The notes beneath the pieces are model-generated. The model ran no database searches and had not been told where the DNA came from. It worked only from the letters and a program-made list of their open reading frames with translations. The position numbers and the translations under genes were made by a program. This document shows, one piece after another, positions 1 through 7,699 of a DNA stretch of 18,581 nt (position 1 is its first letter; each line of letters begins with the position of its first letter). This DNA comes from Bacillota bacterium (GTDB lineage: Bacteria > Bacillota > Clostridia > Oscillospirales > Ruminococcaceae), in assembly GCA_023412215.1 (NCBI GenBank), contig JAEYNX010000024.1, positions 1-18,581 on the forward strand, read 5' to 3'.

Positions 1-100
1 CAGGCACCCGTAGGGGCAGACCGGTGTGTCTGCCCTGTGCGGGATGTATCTGTCGTGTTCCTGTGTGGCACATCCCCTTGTAGGGGCCGACGACCTCGGC
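1..100. repeat. Terminal direct repeat, left copy (identical to 18482-18581)
   Basis: Every one of the first 100 bases equals the last 100 bases of the window. The sequence belongs to the GTAGGGG hairpin family: a GGGCAGAC/GTCTGCCC hairpin at 14-35 and the start of a GGGCCGACG-type hairpin near 80-101. An exact end-to-end repeat lying in a dispersed repeat family is typical of a contig whose two ends entered the same repeat, although true circularity cannot be excluded from sequence alone. Confidence 0.97.
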
Positions 101-236
101 GGCCCACAGTCAGTAACCATGACGCGGGGATTTTGTAGGGAACGGCCACCGTGCCGTTCCGTATTAAGGCAGAGATCACGGCGTAGGGGCGATTCATGAA
201 TTGCCCGTCGTTGCCCCGATGATTGTTCGCTGTACC
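1..236. repeat. GTAGGGG hairpin array 1
   Basis: Non-coding mosaic of short inverted repeats. Stems seen: GGGCAGAC/GTCTGCCC (14-35), a GGCCG..CGGCC hairpin (about 80-101), GGAACGGC/GCCGTTCC (139-160) and GGGCGATT/AATTGCCC with one G:T pair (about 187-206). Most are introduced by GTAGGG or GTAGGGG. The order from 80 to 270 matches 13770-13945, with one hairpin swapped for another. Open frames through it are by-products of the repeats and have no credible start signals. Confidence 0.85.
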
Positions 237-237
237 T

Positions 238-940
238 CTAAATTAGATTCTTATTCATTTTAAATTGTCCGTTCCCGCACGCCACGTCCGCTGCGCGTCC
301 CTGGTGCCCCTTCGGCGACGGCTTCGCCGTTACGGGCGGCCTACTTTTGTTATTCGACAAAGAGTAGCAGCTTTTCAGCAAGCTGAAAAGCCAAGCGAAT
401 CGGGGGCAAGCCCCCTGAACCCCCGCGCAGTCAAACAGGCGGGGGAACAAGGTACCTCTAATTTGGGGCCCTCGGCGAACGGCGCACATTCGGCTCTAGC
501 CTCAAGGTGTCGCCGTTCGTAAAACGCTAACGCGTTTTATCCCCTCGGGGTTTCTGTCAAACACGGTACTACCGCCTGTTCGCCTGCGCCGTTCTCTATC
601 CAAGATTCGTACAAATCCAAAAGAGAGTGGCGGCTTACGGATGCGGATACGCTTTTCTTCGATTGAGTGAACGAGGGAATAGATGCAAACTTGTTTGCAT
701 CTACAAAAGTGCGACCTAAGGCTAGAGCCGCATGTCGTGCTTTTGCCGAGTTTACTACAATAGTGTATCAGTTTTCCCTCCGCAGCCGTAAGCCACGGGG
801 GTTCAGGGGCTCTCCCCTGATTCGCTTGGCTTTTCAGCTTGCTGAAAAGCTGCTCCTCTTTCTCGAACTAGAAAAGGATGGGCCTGTCGCGGCCTGAGCG
901 ACAATGTAAAATAAATCGGGAATTATAGTAAAAGCGCAGC
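238..940. repeat. Hairpin-rich composite element with long inverted arms
   Basis: This stretch holds no recognisable gene. It is built as an imperfect inverted repeat. The segment 353-427 matches the reverse complement of 793-867 closely over 75 bp. Weaker similarity extends the arms outward to about 335 and 885 and inward to about 520 and 700, where CGGCTCTAGCC is shared. The outer boundaries (about 245-270 and 886-925) are also inverted copies of an AT-rich module ending in ATTGTC. Small perfect hairpins lie inside: AAAACGC/GCGTTTT (521-538), AGATGCAAA/TTTGCATCT (681-702), CTTTTCAGC/GCTGAAAAG within both arms, and GCGAC hairpins at the right end. No transposase is present, so it could be a MITE-like non-autonomous element or two head-to-head repeat copies. 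Confidence 0.75.
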
Positions 941-944
941 AGGT

Positions 945-1325
945 AAAAACCACGGGTGGGAAAACCCCGCCTACATCATGGCCTCTGCCTCTACACGGAA
1001 CGGCACGGTGGCCGTTCCCTACAGAATTTTCGTGGTGCGGTGGGTGACCACGGGGCGTCGAGGACGTCGCCCCTACAATGCGGCAACAGGGTGTTTGCGA
1101 CGGAACGGCCCCCGTGCCGATCCGTTTGGCGCCGGCCTTTACCACGTAGGGGCGGGGTTCTCACTCCCGTGACAGAGACCACGCTGTAGGGGCGAACTGC
1201 GTTCGCCCGCGGTCCACCACACGCTACATAGAATCCGCGGGAGACCAAAGGTCTCCCCTACAACCCCAGCCATCCTTTTGCCGTATGATAGGGGGCGGCA
1301 TTCCCCCGAACAGGGCGAACCTGCC
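945..1325. repeat. GTAGGGG hairpin array 2
   Basis: Continuation of the repeat DNA up to the promoter-side region of the flavoenzyme gene. It contains GGAACGGC/GCCGTTCC (997-1018), a GGGGCG..CGCCCC hairpin near 1053-1074, a complete 77-bp-type element (1186-1261) and a truncated copy of the following module, which diverges from its siblings after GGGCGAAC at about 1320. The part 945-1065 is the reverse complement of 13790-13905, so this array is partly inverted relative to array 4. From about 1325 to 1509 the sequence is unique and I see no gene or confident promoter in it. Confidence 0.85.
1186..1261 (+). repeat. 77-bp double-hairpin element, copy 1
   Basis: Bounded by GTAGGGG and CCCCTAC. 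The first hairpin is GGGCGAAC-TGC-GTTCGCCC (1190-1208) and the second is GGGAGACC-AAA-GGTCTCCC (1239-1257). CCGCGG sits at the inner edge of both hairpins, so the two can also pair into a larger structure. Confidence 0.9.
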
Positions 1326-1509
1326 AGAAAGGAAGGCCCTCTTCCTGCCCAAACCGCACGGAAAGAACAAATTTCGCTAGAAGGCTGATCAAGCAAAAAC
1401 CCATCGCTTCATCCCTCAAAGAATATATTGTGTCATTGCCGCCGCGCCTGCCGCATATGGTTATATCAAGCAAGGCCACCAGTTTAAAGGGAGTGCAGGT
1501 GCGTACAGT

Positions 1510-3225
1510 ATGAACCTAAACAGCCAGTATGCCTATGAACCGCCGCAGCCCGACAACCCCACCGACGAACAGCGCTACGTCCTCGCGCGGTACGCCCTCG
1601 CGCAAAAGGGCTGGCCGGAGGACGGCGGGACGATCCAGCGCCTAACCGCCCCGCCGCCCGATATCACGGGCATCGCCGAGCCGGGCAGCTTTAAGGGGGC
1701 AAGGGTCGCGGTGATCGGCGGCGGGCTGGCGGGGCTTGCCGCCGCGTATGAGCTGCGCAAGCTGGGGTTTGATATCACCCTCTACGAGGCGCTTGCGGAC
1801 AGGGTGGGCGGCAGGGTGTACACCTACTACTTTGACCGGCGGCAGGAGCTTTACCACGAGTTCGGCGCCATGCGCATCCCCGTCACCCACGAGACGGTGT
1901 GGCACTACGTCAACCTGTTTAAGCTGCCCACCCGCCCCTTCATCCAGTATAACCCCAGCGCCTATATCTACCTCAAGAACACCCGCGTGCGCAATGATCG
2001 CGACGGGTATAACGTCTCTCGGTACATCTACCCGAAGTATGACTTGAGCGACTGGGAGCGCAAGCTGAGCTGGCAGGAGCTGTTTAAGCTTGGGATAGAA
2101 AGCCCTCTGCTCTCGGCCACCACCGAGGAGCGGGCCGAGATATTGCAGGTAAAGCCCTATTACACCCCCCGCGCGCAGATGTGGGGGGATAAAAGCAGCA
2201 TCCGGATAATGCAGGCGGCGGGATTGAGCCAGGAGGCCATCAATCTGGTCAGCAGCGTGCAGCCGCTTTTAAGAGGGAACCTCTATAACAGCTACATCGA
2301 CTACGTGCAGGAGGATTACCCGGCCAGCACCACCTACCTGTATGAGCTGCCCGGCGGGATGGTGAAGCTGCCGCTCGCCTTTTACCGCGCGCTTAACGAG
2401 GATAATCCCTACCCCGACATCCCGCCGTCGCAGATCGGCCGAGTGACTATTCAGCGGGGCTGCTGGGCGGAGGGCATCGCGCTCCTCACGGGCGGCAAGG
2501 TGGCGGTGAGCTACCGGCAAGGTGCGTCCCGCCGCAGCACAAGCGAGGCCTTTGACTACATAGTGTGCGCCATCCCCTTTTCCACCCTGCGCATGCTCAA
2601 GATCGATCCGCTGTTCAGCAATATAAAGATGCGCGCTATCCGCGAGGTAAACTATACCCCCTCGCAAAAATCGATCCTGCTCTGCCGCGAGCGTTTCTGG
2701 GAGAAGGAGGGCATCTTCGGCGGCGGTTCGTTCACCGACCTGCCCGTCGCCTCCATATGGTACCCGAGCGACCATATGCAGTACGCAGAAAGCAAGGAAC
2801 CGCAAAAGCCCGGAACCGCCTCGCCGTGGAACCGGCCCGGGGTGATTATCGGTTCGTACAACTTTAACCTTGATACCACACGCCTGACCAACCAGCCGCA
2901 GCAGGATATCTGTGCCGAACTAAACCGGGAGATCGAGGCGGTGCACGGCCTTAAGCCGATGTCGCTGGACGGCATCGTGCAGGGCTGCAAGACGGTGAAC
3001 TGGCAGCAGGAGCCGACCTTTCGCGGGGCGCTCTGCTTCTACGCGCCCGAGCAGAAGAACCTGTTCTCCTACGGCATGGCGTTGCCAGAGTATGACGGCA
3101 GGGTGTTCTTTGCGGGGGAGCATATCTCGGCGCTGCACCGCTGGATGCAGGGGGCGCTGCAATCGGGTATGCAGGCGGCGGGCGACCTCGCCCTTGCGGG
3201 GCGGGTACATATCGGCAAGGGGTAA
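1510..3225 (+). CDS. Flavin monoamine oxidase family protein, L-amino-acid-oxidase-like
   Basis: A 571-aa FAD-dependent amine oxidase (amine oxidoreductase family). Residues 65-95 form the dinucleotide-binding fold with GGGLAG at 70-75, followed by the second FAD signature RVGGRV. GAMRIP at 119-124 aligns with the L-amino-acid oxidase segment whose arginine binds the substrate carboxylate, and the family C-terminal signature FAGEH is at 534-538, followed by HRWMQGA. This favours an amino acid over a simple amine as substrate, which is inference. The expected reaction is oxidative deamination to the 2-oxo acid and ammonia. No signal peptide is visible, so the protein should be cytoplasmic. The ATG is preceded by AAAGGGA about 17 bases upstream, a rather distant ribosome binding site. 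The gene stands alone between repeat DNA and a PadR operon. Confidence 0.9.
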   Translation: MNLNSQYAYEPPQPDNPTDEQRYVLARYALAQKGWPEDGGTIQRLTAPPPDITGIAEPGSFKGARVAVIGGGLAGLAAAYELRKLGFDITLYEALADRVGGRVYTYYFDRRQELYHEFGAMRIPVTHETVWHYVNLFKLPTRPFIQYNPSAYIYLKNTRVRNDRDGYNVSRYIYPKYDLSDWERKLSWQELFKLGIESPLLSATTEERAEILQVKPYYTPRAQMWGDKSSIRIMQAAGLSQEAINLVSSVQPLLRGNLYNSYIDYVQEDYPASTTYLYELPGGMVKLPLAFYRALNEDNPYPDIPPSQIGRVTIQRGCWAEGIALLTGGKVAVSYRQGASRRSTSEAFDYIVCAIPFSTLRMLKIDPLFSNIKMRAIREVNYTPSQKSILLCRERFWEKEGIFGGGSFTDLPVASIWYPSDHMQYAESKEPQKPGTASPWNRPGVIIGSYNFNLDTTRLTNQPQQDICAELNREIEAVHGLKPMSLDGIVQGCKTVNWQQEPTFRGALCFYAPEQKNLFSYGMALPEYDGRVFFAGEHISALHRWMQGALQSGMQAAGDLALAGRVHIGKG

Positions 3226-3244
3226 ACGGTTTTCCATAATTTTG

Positions 3245-3281
3245 ACAGGCCTGTGCGGTGGCAATCCACGCGCGGGCCTGT
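3245..3281 (+). terminator. Strong GC-rich hairpin after the flavoenzyme gene
   Basis: ACAGGCC pairs with GGCCTGT, with further inner pairing capped by GTGG/CCAC around a CAAT loop. It begins about 20 bases after the stop codon at 3225. There is no T-run after it, and its last base touches the -35 box of the next promoter. It may therefore be a weak or factor-assisted terminator, or only a structural barrier between the two genes. Confidence 0.45.
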
Positions 3282-3325
3282 TGACTTGTGCGCAAAGTCT
3301 GATATAATATATCTAAAAGATATAT
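3281..3325 (+). promoter_or_regulatory. padR promoter with overlapping operator
   Basis: TTGACT (3281-3286) and TATAAT (3303-3308) are separated by 16 bp, a near-consensus vegetative promoter. Overlapping the end of the -10 box is a perfect inverted repeat, ATATATCT-AAA-AGATATAT, at 3307-3325. A palindrome at the transcription start of a PadR gene is the usual position for autorepression in this family; the binding itself is inferred. Confidence 0.8.
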
Positions 3326-3338
3326 AGGCGATGAGACG

Positions 3339-3917
3339 GTGAGGACGACGAACAGTTCACGGAATAAAACACAATACGTCATTTTAGGGCTCTTAAGCGA
3401 GGAGCCGCTCACGGGCTACGAGATGAAGCGCATCATCGACATGCGCCTTTCCTTCTTCTGGAACGAGAGCTTCGGGCAGCTCTACCCCACCCTCGGCCGC
3501 CTTGCGGCAGAGGGGCTGATTACGGTGCAGCGGGAGGACGGCAAGCACGGCTCTGTGCGGTATGCCATCACCCCCTCGGGGCGGGCGGCGCTTAAGGCGT
3601 GGCTGAAAGAACCCGCCGAGAAGGAGCTTATCCGCTACGAGCTGCTGCTCAAGCTCTACTTTTCCACCCCCGATACGGCAGAGGAGATGCTTGCGCAGGT
3701 GCAGGCGTTTGAGGAGAGCCACCGCGGGCAGCTGGAGCTGTTTAGGCAGTTTGAACGGGAGCTTACGCGCGACATCGACACGCATGAGAACCACCGGCAG
3801 ATTTTGATGGTACTGGCGTTCGGGCAACGCGTGTGGAGCGCCTACGCCCAGTGGTGTGAGGAGACCGCGCGGCAGCTTAAAGAGGCTGCAGAGCGGGAGA
3901 AAGAGGAAGGAAAATGA
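3339..3917 (+). CDS. PadR family transcriptional regulator
   Basis: A 192-aa protein with the PadR winged-helix domain at about residues 11-85. The segment ILGLLSEEPLTGYEMK is a typical PadR opening, and GQLYPTLGRLAAEGLI is the recognition helix and wing. A helical C-terminal dimerisation domain follows, rich in E, L and R (about 95-190), as in the longer PadR (Vir-type) subgroup. The GTG start at 3339 is chosen because it places the domain at the normal distance from the N-terminus; the nearby ATG at 3331 is out of frame and stops after three codons. The ribosome binding site is weak. The gene ends in a 4-base ATGA overlap with the ferredoxin gene, so they are cotranscribed and probably translationally coupled. 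It likely represses its own operon through the palindrome at 3307-3325. Confidence 0.92.
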   Translation: MRTTNSSRNKTQYVILGLLSEEPLTGYEMKRIIDMRLSFFWNESFGQLYPTLGRLAAEGLITVQREDGKHGSVRYAITPSGRAALKAWLKEPAEKELIRYELLLKLYFSTPDTAEEMLAQVQAFEESHRGQLELFRQFERELTRDIDTHENHRQILMVLAFGQRVWSAYAQWCEETARQLKEAAEREKEEGK

Positions 3918-4699
3918 ATAAACAGATAGAGTTCTACTATTTTTCGGGTACCGGCAACACCCACCTCGCCGCGGTGTATGCCGGGCGCCTTTTGCGCGAA
4001 CAGGGGTGCACGGTTACCCTCAGGAGGCTGGAGAAGGGCTTTGTTCCCGCCGCCGGGGGTATCGAGCTGTGGTTTGCCATCCCCGCGAATACGCATGCGG
4101 TAAGCCCGTTTATCTGGCGGTTTTTCAAGGGGCTGCCGCGGGGAGCGGGGCAGCGCGTGTATGTAATGCTCACCCTCAACGAGTCGGCGTATCTGCTTAC
4201 CCCGCTTAAAAAGCTGCTGCTGCGCAGGGGATATCAGCCCGCGGGCAGCATCAGTGTGTGCATGCCGAACAACATGATCTTCGGCGCGCCCGATACCGAG
4301 CAGGATATGGCGCGGCTGAGCGCCGCACGTGACCGGATCGCCGCCTTTGCGGCGGATGCGGCGGCGGGCAGGGCCGAGTGGATGCAAAAGGAAGAAGGCT
4401 CGGCGCTTCTGTCGTTTTTTGCCCGCAATACCATCCTGCCGTGGACAGGCATGCGCGCGGCGGTAAAGCTCACCGCCTCCCCCGACCGGTGCACCGGCTG
4501 CGGGGCCTGCGCCGCCGCCTGCCCCGTGCAGAACATCCGCATACAGGACAAGCGGGCCCTGCACGGCGGCAACTGCCAGTTCTGCCTGCGCTGCACTGCC
4601 GCCTGCTCCGCAGGCGCAGTTACAGTGCCGGGAAAGGACACGCTCCGCTTCCGCGCCGCCCCCGAAGAGGCCTTTGACGCACAGGAGAAGCGGGCATGA
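3914..4699 (+). CDS. EFR1-family flavodoxin-ferredoxin fusion protein
   Basis: A 261-aa protein. The N-terminal half is flavodoxin-like: YYFSGTGNTHLAA at about 8-20 is the phosphate-binding loop for FMN. The C-terminal part carries two [4Fe-4S] motifs: C193, C196, C199 and C203-Pro, then C221, C224, C227 and C231. This arrangement matches the EFR1 family of ferredoxins common in Clostridia. The expected role is cytoplasmic low-potential electron transfer between FMN and iron-sulfur centres; the partner is unknown. It overlaps the regulator upstream and the membrane-protein gene downstream by 4 bases each, so all three are one transcript. A PadR partner suggests the module is induced by a small molecule or toxic compound, which is inference from context. 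Confidence 0.9.
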   Translation: MNKQIEFYYFSGTGNTHLAAVYAGRLLREQGCTVTLRRLEKGFVPAAGGIELWFAIPANTHAVSPFIWRFFKGLPRGAGQRVYVMLTLNESAYLLTPLKKLLLRRGYQPAGSISVCMPNNMIFGAPDTEQDMARLSAARDRIAAFAADAAAGRAEWMQKEEGSALLSFFARNTILPWTGMRAAVKLTASPDRCTGCGACAAACPVQNIRIQDKRALHGGNCQFCLRCTAACSAGAVTVPGKDTLRFRAAPEEAFDAQEKRA

Positions 4700-5175
4700 A
4701 GGAGTTCATGGCCACCCTCGGGTTTCACTGGAAGGGCACGCTGGTTTCCATGCTGGTGCTGCTGCCCAACCTGCTTTACTTTATGCTGCCGCCAAGGAAC
4801 GCCCCCGCGGCGATTGCCCCGCTGCCCGTTATCTTTACCATCCTCGAGCAGGCGGGGCGGGTGCTCTGCTTTGTGCTGCCCTTTGTGTTCGGCAGGCGGA
4901 TTGCCGAGAGCAAGCCGGATGTCCTTGTGCTGCTGATGGGGCTCTGCCTGCTGGGGTACTACCTCTGCTGGGCGCGGTTCTTTGCGGGCGGGCGCGCGTT
5001 TGACCTGATGTACGCCCCCTTTTTGGGCATCCCCGTGCCGCTGGCGGTGTTCCCCATCCTCTACTTTCTGCTGCTGGGGGTGTGGCTGCGCCCGCCCGTT
5101 TTGATCCTGCCCGCGGTTCTGTTTGCGGTGGGGCATCTGGCGGAGAGCCTGAATATCTGGGGGCAGGTCAAATAG
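4696..5175 (+). CDS. Small integral membrane protein of unknown function
   Basis: A 159-aa protein that I do not assign to a named family. It is strongly hydrophobic with about five predicted membrane spans, near residues 13-33, 44-67, 77-95, 108-128 and 131-149, and little outside the membrane. It has no signal peptide, cofactor motif or conserved charged catalytic pattern that I can see. The ATG lies inside the stop of the ferredoxin gene (ATGA overlap), with AGGAG just upstream, so its production is tied to that gene. Its position suggests a membrane partner of the ferredoxin or a resistance-type membrane protein. A factor-independent terminator follows 35 bases after its stop. Confidence 0.8.
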   Translation: MKEFMATLGFHWKGTLVSMLVLLPNLLYFMLPPRNAPAAIAPLPVIFTILEQAGRVLCFVLPFVFGRRIAESKPDVLVLLMGLCLLGYYLCWARFFAGGRAFDLMYAPFLGIPVPLAVFPILYFLLLGVWLRPPVLILPAVLFAVGHLAESLNIWGQVK

Positions 5176-5210
5176 CAGCCTGATAACAGTTTTAAATCTG
5201 CGCAATATAG

Positions 5211-5237
5211 AGAGAGCGGGCATGCCGCTCTCTTTTT
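5211..5237 (+). terminator. Rho-independent terminator of the padR-ferredoxin operon
   Basis: AGAGAGCGG (5211-5219) pairs perfectly with CCGCTCTCT (5225-5233) around a 5-base loop. The 3' arm runs straight into TTTT at 5234-5237. Confidence 0.9.
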
Positions 5238-5381
5238 GCGTTATATCCCCGCACAGCCTGCATTATAGCCGCAAACCGTTGTGGGGGAGCCCTGTTCCGA
5301 TCCGCAAACACCCTGTTACCATATTGTAGGGAATGACATCCTCGACGTCCCGTGGTTCTTTTACCTATCCACAGGTTGGAT

Positions 5382-5458
5382 GTAGGGGCGATTATCAATC
5401 GCCCGCGGATTAACCGCACGCTGCATAGAATCCGCGGGAGACCGATGATCTCCCTTAC
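5382..5458 (+). repeat. 77-bp double-hairpin element, copy 2
   Basis: First stem is GGGCGATT-ATC-AATCGCCC, a paired change relative to copy 1. The second stem is degraded to GGGAGA/TCTCCC and the closing box reads CCCTTAC. Confidence 0.88.
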
Positions 5459-5676
5459 AACCCTAACCGCCCTGTTGCCGCATGGTAGGGGGCGGCATTC
5501 ACTCAAACAGGGCGAACACGCGGGTTCGCCCCTACGGCGTGGTCGCCAGACGTTTGTAGGGGCAGACCTATGTGTCTGCCTTGGAATATATCAGGGGCGT
5601 TATTCTGTGGTACATCCCCTATGTAGGTGACGGCGTTCGACGCCCTGTGATTGATTTACCCATCCACAGGTAGGAT

Positions 5677-5753
5677 GTAGGGGCGATTATCAATCGCCCG
5701 CGGACTAACCGCACGCTGCATAGAATCCGCGGGAGACCAAAGGTCTCCCCTAC
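5677..5753 (+). repeat. 77-bp double-hairpin element, copy 3
   Basis: First stem is GGGCGATT-ATC-AATCGCCC as in copy 2. The second stem is the intact GGGAGACC-AAA-GGTCTCCC, closed by CCCCTAC. It is the head of the second tandem unit. Confidence 0.9.
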
Positions 5754-6012
5754 AACCCTAACCGCCCTGTTGCACATAATGGGGCGGTATTTTCCTAACA
5801 GGGCGAACACGCGGGTTCGCCCCTACGGCGTAACGGGTAATTGTTTGTAGGGGCAGACCTATGTGTCTGCCTTGGAATATATCGGGGGCGTTATTCTGTG
5901 GCACATCCCCTACACGGTGAAATCCAGACACACGGAACGGCACGGGGGCCGTTCCCTACATCTTCTTCGTGGACAGTGGGCAACCACGGGCGGGAAAACC
6001 CCGCCACTACAT

Positions 6013-6043
6013 GAGAATAATTGGTGCCCTGTGTGAAATACTA
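6013..6043 (+). promoter_or_regulatory. Candidate sigma-G promoter of the germination operon
   Basis: AGAATA (6013-6018) and AATACTA (6037-6043) are 18 bases apart. They resemble the forespore sigma-G consensus (TGAATA and CATACTA, from memory). The position, about 45 bases before the first start codon, and the operon content fit forespore expression. It is the only such match I noticed in the gap. Confidence 0.5.
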
Positions 6044-6086
6044 CTAATCAGTTTAACAGAATTTTACGCAGCAAGGGGGATGTGTT

Positions 6087-7685
6087 GTGCTCAAGGATAT
6101 ACTCAACAAGCTGTCGCTGCATCTGATGCGCGGCCAGGTTGACACGGATACCGACAATCCGGATAAAAGCAAAACCAACGAGGATATCCGCACGTCTTTA
6201 CAGGAGAATATCAATCGCCTTAAAACCATTATGGGCCCGAGCAACGATATCATCTTCCGCGAGTTCTCCTTCGGGCAGGGCCACGCCGTCAACGCGGGGC
6301 TGGTGTATGTGGACGGGCTCACCAACGCCCAGACCATCAACGAGAGCATCATCGAGCCGCTCATGTACAAGTCGCAGCTCGTTCCGCTTAAAAAGGGCGA
6401 AAAGGAAATCGGCATCGAACAGGTGAAGGAGCAGCTGCTCTCGGTAGGTGAGGTAAGAGAGGTTAAAAAGCTGGACGACGCCATTGACGCCTACCTTTCG
6501 GGCGATACCGTTTTGATGATCGATAACGCCCCGGTGGCGCTCGCCATCAGCACCCGCGGCTGGGAGAAGCGCAGCATCACCGAGCCGGGCACCGAGACCG
6601 TCGTCAAGGGGCCGCGCGAGGGCTTTACCGAGAGCATTCGCGTCAACACCTCGCTGCTTCGGCGCAAGATCAAAAACCCCGACCTCACCTTTGAGAGCTT
6701 TACAGTGGGGCGCAAAACGCGTACCGTGATCATGATCGCCTATTTAAAGAGCGTAGCGGACGATGCGCTGGTGCAGACGGTGCGCGACCGCTTAAATAAG
6801 ATAGAAACCGACGGCATCATGGCCGCCGGGTATATCGAGCAGTATATCGGCGACGCGCCCTACTCCATGTTCCCCACCGTCAACTACAGCGAAAAGCCCG
6901 ACGTGATCGCCGGGCGTATGCTGGAGGGCCGCGTGGCGGTGATCATCGACGGCACGCCGTTTGTGCTCAGCGTGCCCATGTTCTTTTTCGAGAGCTTTCA
7001 GACCGCCGAGGATTATTATATCGGCTACTTCTTTGCAACCGTGCTGCGCGTGCTGCGCTATATCGCCTTTTTTATCAGTGTTCTGGGGCCGGCGATCTAT
7101 GTGGCGCTCACCACCTTTCATCAGGAGCTCATCCCCACCAAGCTGCTCTTGTCCATGGCCTCCGCCCGAGAGGGCATTCCCTTCCCCTCCGCAATCGAGG
7201 CAATCATCCTGCTCATGGCCTTTGAGATCATCCGTGAGGCGGGCATCCGCCTGCCGCGCCCCGTGGGCCAGGCCATCAGCATCGTGGGCGCGCTGGTAAT
7301 GGGGCAATCCGCTGTTTCGGCGGGACTGGTGGGCGCGCCGCTCGTTATTGTGGTGGCAATCACCGCCGTTGCAAACTTCGTGGTACCCGCGCTGGCCGAT
7401 GTCGCTACCATCGTCCGCTTCATCCTTCTTCTTTGCGCAGCGTGGATGGGCGGCTACGGCATCATCATCGGCCTGCTGATTTTGCTTATCCAGATGTCCG
7501 CCATGAAATCCTTCGGCGCGCCCTACATGTCGCCCTACGCGCCGCTGCGGCCGAAGGATTTAAAGGACAGCTTTGTGCGCGCGCCGCTCTGGCTGATGAT
7601 CAGCCGCCCCACCGGGCTTGCGGACAAGGATAGAAAGCGCCGCAGCATCACGCCGCCTACCAAGACCGACAGCGGCAAAGCGTAA
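6087..7685 (+). CDS. GerA family spore germinant receptor, A subunit
   Basis: A 532-aa protein with the standard A-subunit plan: a large N-terminal cytoplasmic region (about 1-315), then four to five membrane spans (about 319-344, 371-388, 395-436 and 441-472), then a short basic C-tail. Family hallmarks include ENINRLKTIMGPSNDIIFRE near the N-terminus, the YSMFPTVNYSEKPD segment, RVAVIIDGTPF, and REGIPFPSAIEA and RLPRPVGQAIS in the membrane domain. The protein sits in the inner spore membrane and senses nutrients together with the B and C subunits. The GTG start at 6087 follows AGGGGGA with correct spacing; I see no in-frame ATG nearby. It opens a five-gene operon and is 8 bases upstream of the C-subunit frame. 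Confidence 0.96.
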   Translation: MLKDILNKLSLHLMRGQVDTDTDNPDKSKTNEDIRTSLQENINRLKTIMGPSNDIIFREFSFGQGHAVNAGLVYVDGLTNAQTINESIIEPLMYKSQLVPLKKGEKEIGIEQVKEQLLSVGEVREVKKLDDAIDAYLSGDTVLMIDNAPVALAISTRGWEKRSITEPGTETVVKGPREGFTESIRVNTSLLRRKIKNPDLTFESFTVGRKTRTVIMIAYLKSVADDALVQTVRDRLNKIETDGIMAAGYIEQYIGDAPYSMFPTVNYSEKPDVIAGRMLEGRVAVIIDGTPFVLSVPMFFFESFQTAEDYYIGYFFATVLRVLRYIAFFISVLGPAIYVALTTFHQELIPTKLLLSMASAREGIPFPSAIEAIILLMAFEIIREAGIRLPRPVGQAISIVGALVMGQSAVSAGLVGAPLVIVVAITAVANFVVPALADVATIVRFILLLCAAWMGGYGIIIGLLILLIQMSAMKSFGAPYMSPYAPLRPKDLKDSFVRAPLWLMISRPTGLADKDRKRRSITPPTKTDSGKA

Positions 7686-7699
7686 ACGGAGGGATGTAT

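Larger units (their letters stand above)
5280..6012. repeat. GTAGGGG hairpin array 3 with tandem duplication
   Basis: The gap between the ferredoxin operon and the germination operon is filled with repeats. The same order of modules (a 77-bp double hairpin, an AACAGGGCGAAC/GTTCGCCC hairpin, then a GGCAGACC/GTCTGCC hairpin) runs about 5335-5625 and again about 5630-5920, a period of 295 bases (5382 to 5677). The second unit is followed by GGAACGGC/GCCGTTCC (about 5936-5957) and a GGGCGGG..CCCCGCC hairpin just before the germination promoter. Frames such as that at 5192-5506 on the minus strand are repeat by-products. Confidence 0.88.

Noticed and set aside
240..900. tRNA, rRNA or riboswitch in the long gene-free stretch
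   Set aside because: The hairpins do not form a cloverleaf or any riboswitch core that I recognise; the region is explained by inverted repeats.
834..1248. Small proteins encoded in the repeat arrays (also 5192-5506, 13451-13867, 18240-18455 on the minus strand)
   Set aside because: Their peptides are translations of the hairpin repeats, recur between arrays, lack ribosome binding sites and have no family features.
2269..2805. 178-aa minus-strand reading frame inside the flavoenzyme
   Set aside because: Antisense shadow of a conserved coding sequence, with no ribosome binding site or recognised motif.
4234..5223. 329-aa minus-strand reading frame
   Set aside because: It runs opposite to the well-supported ferredoxin and membrane-protein genes, is low in hydrophobic structure and rich in Q, H and R, as expected for an antisense frame in GC-rich DNA.
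7694..7699. Earlier ATG of the GerC gene
   Set aside because: It directly abuts the ribosome binding site; the next ATG at 7700 has normal spacing.
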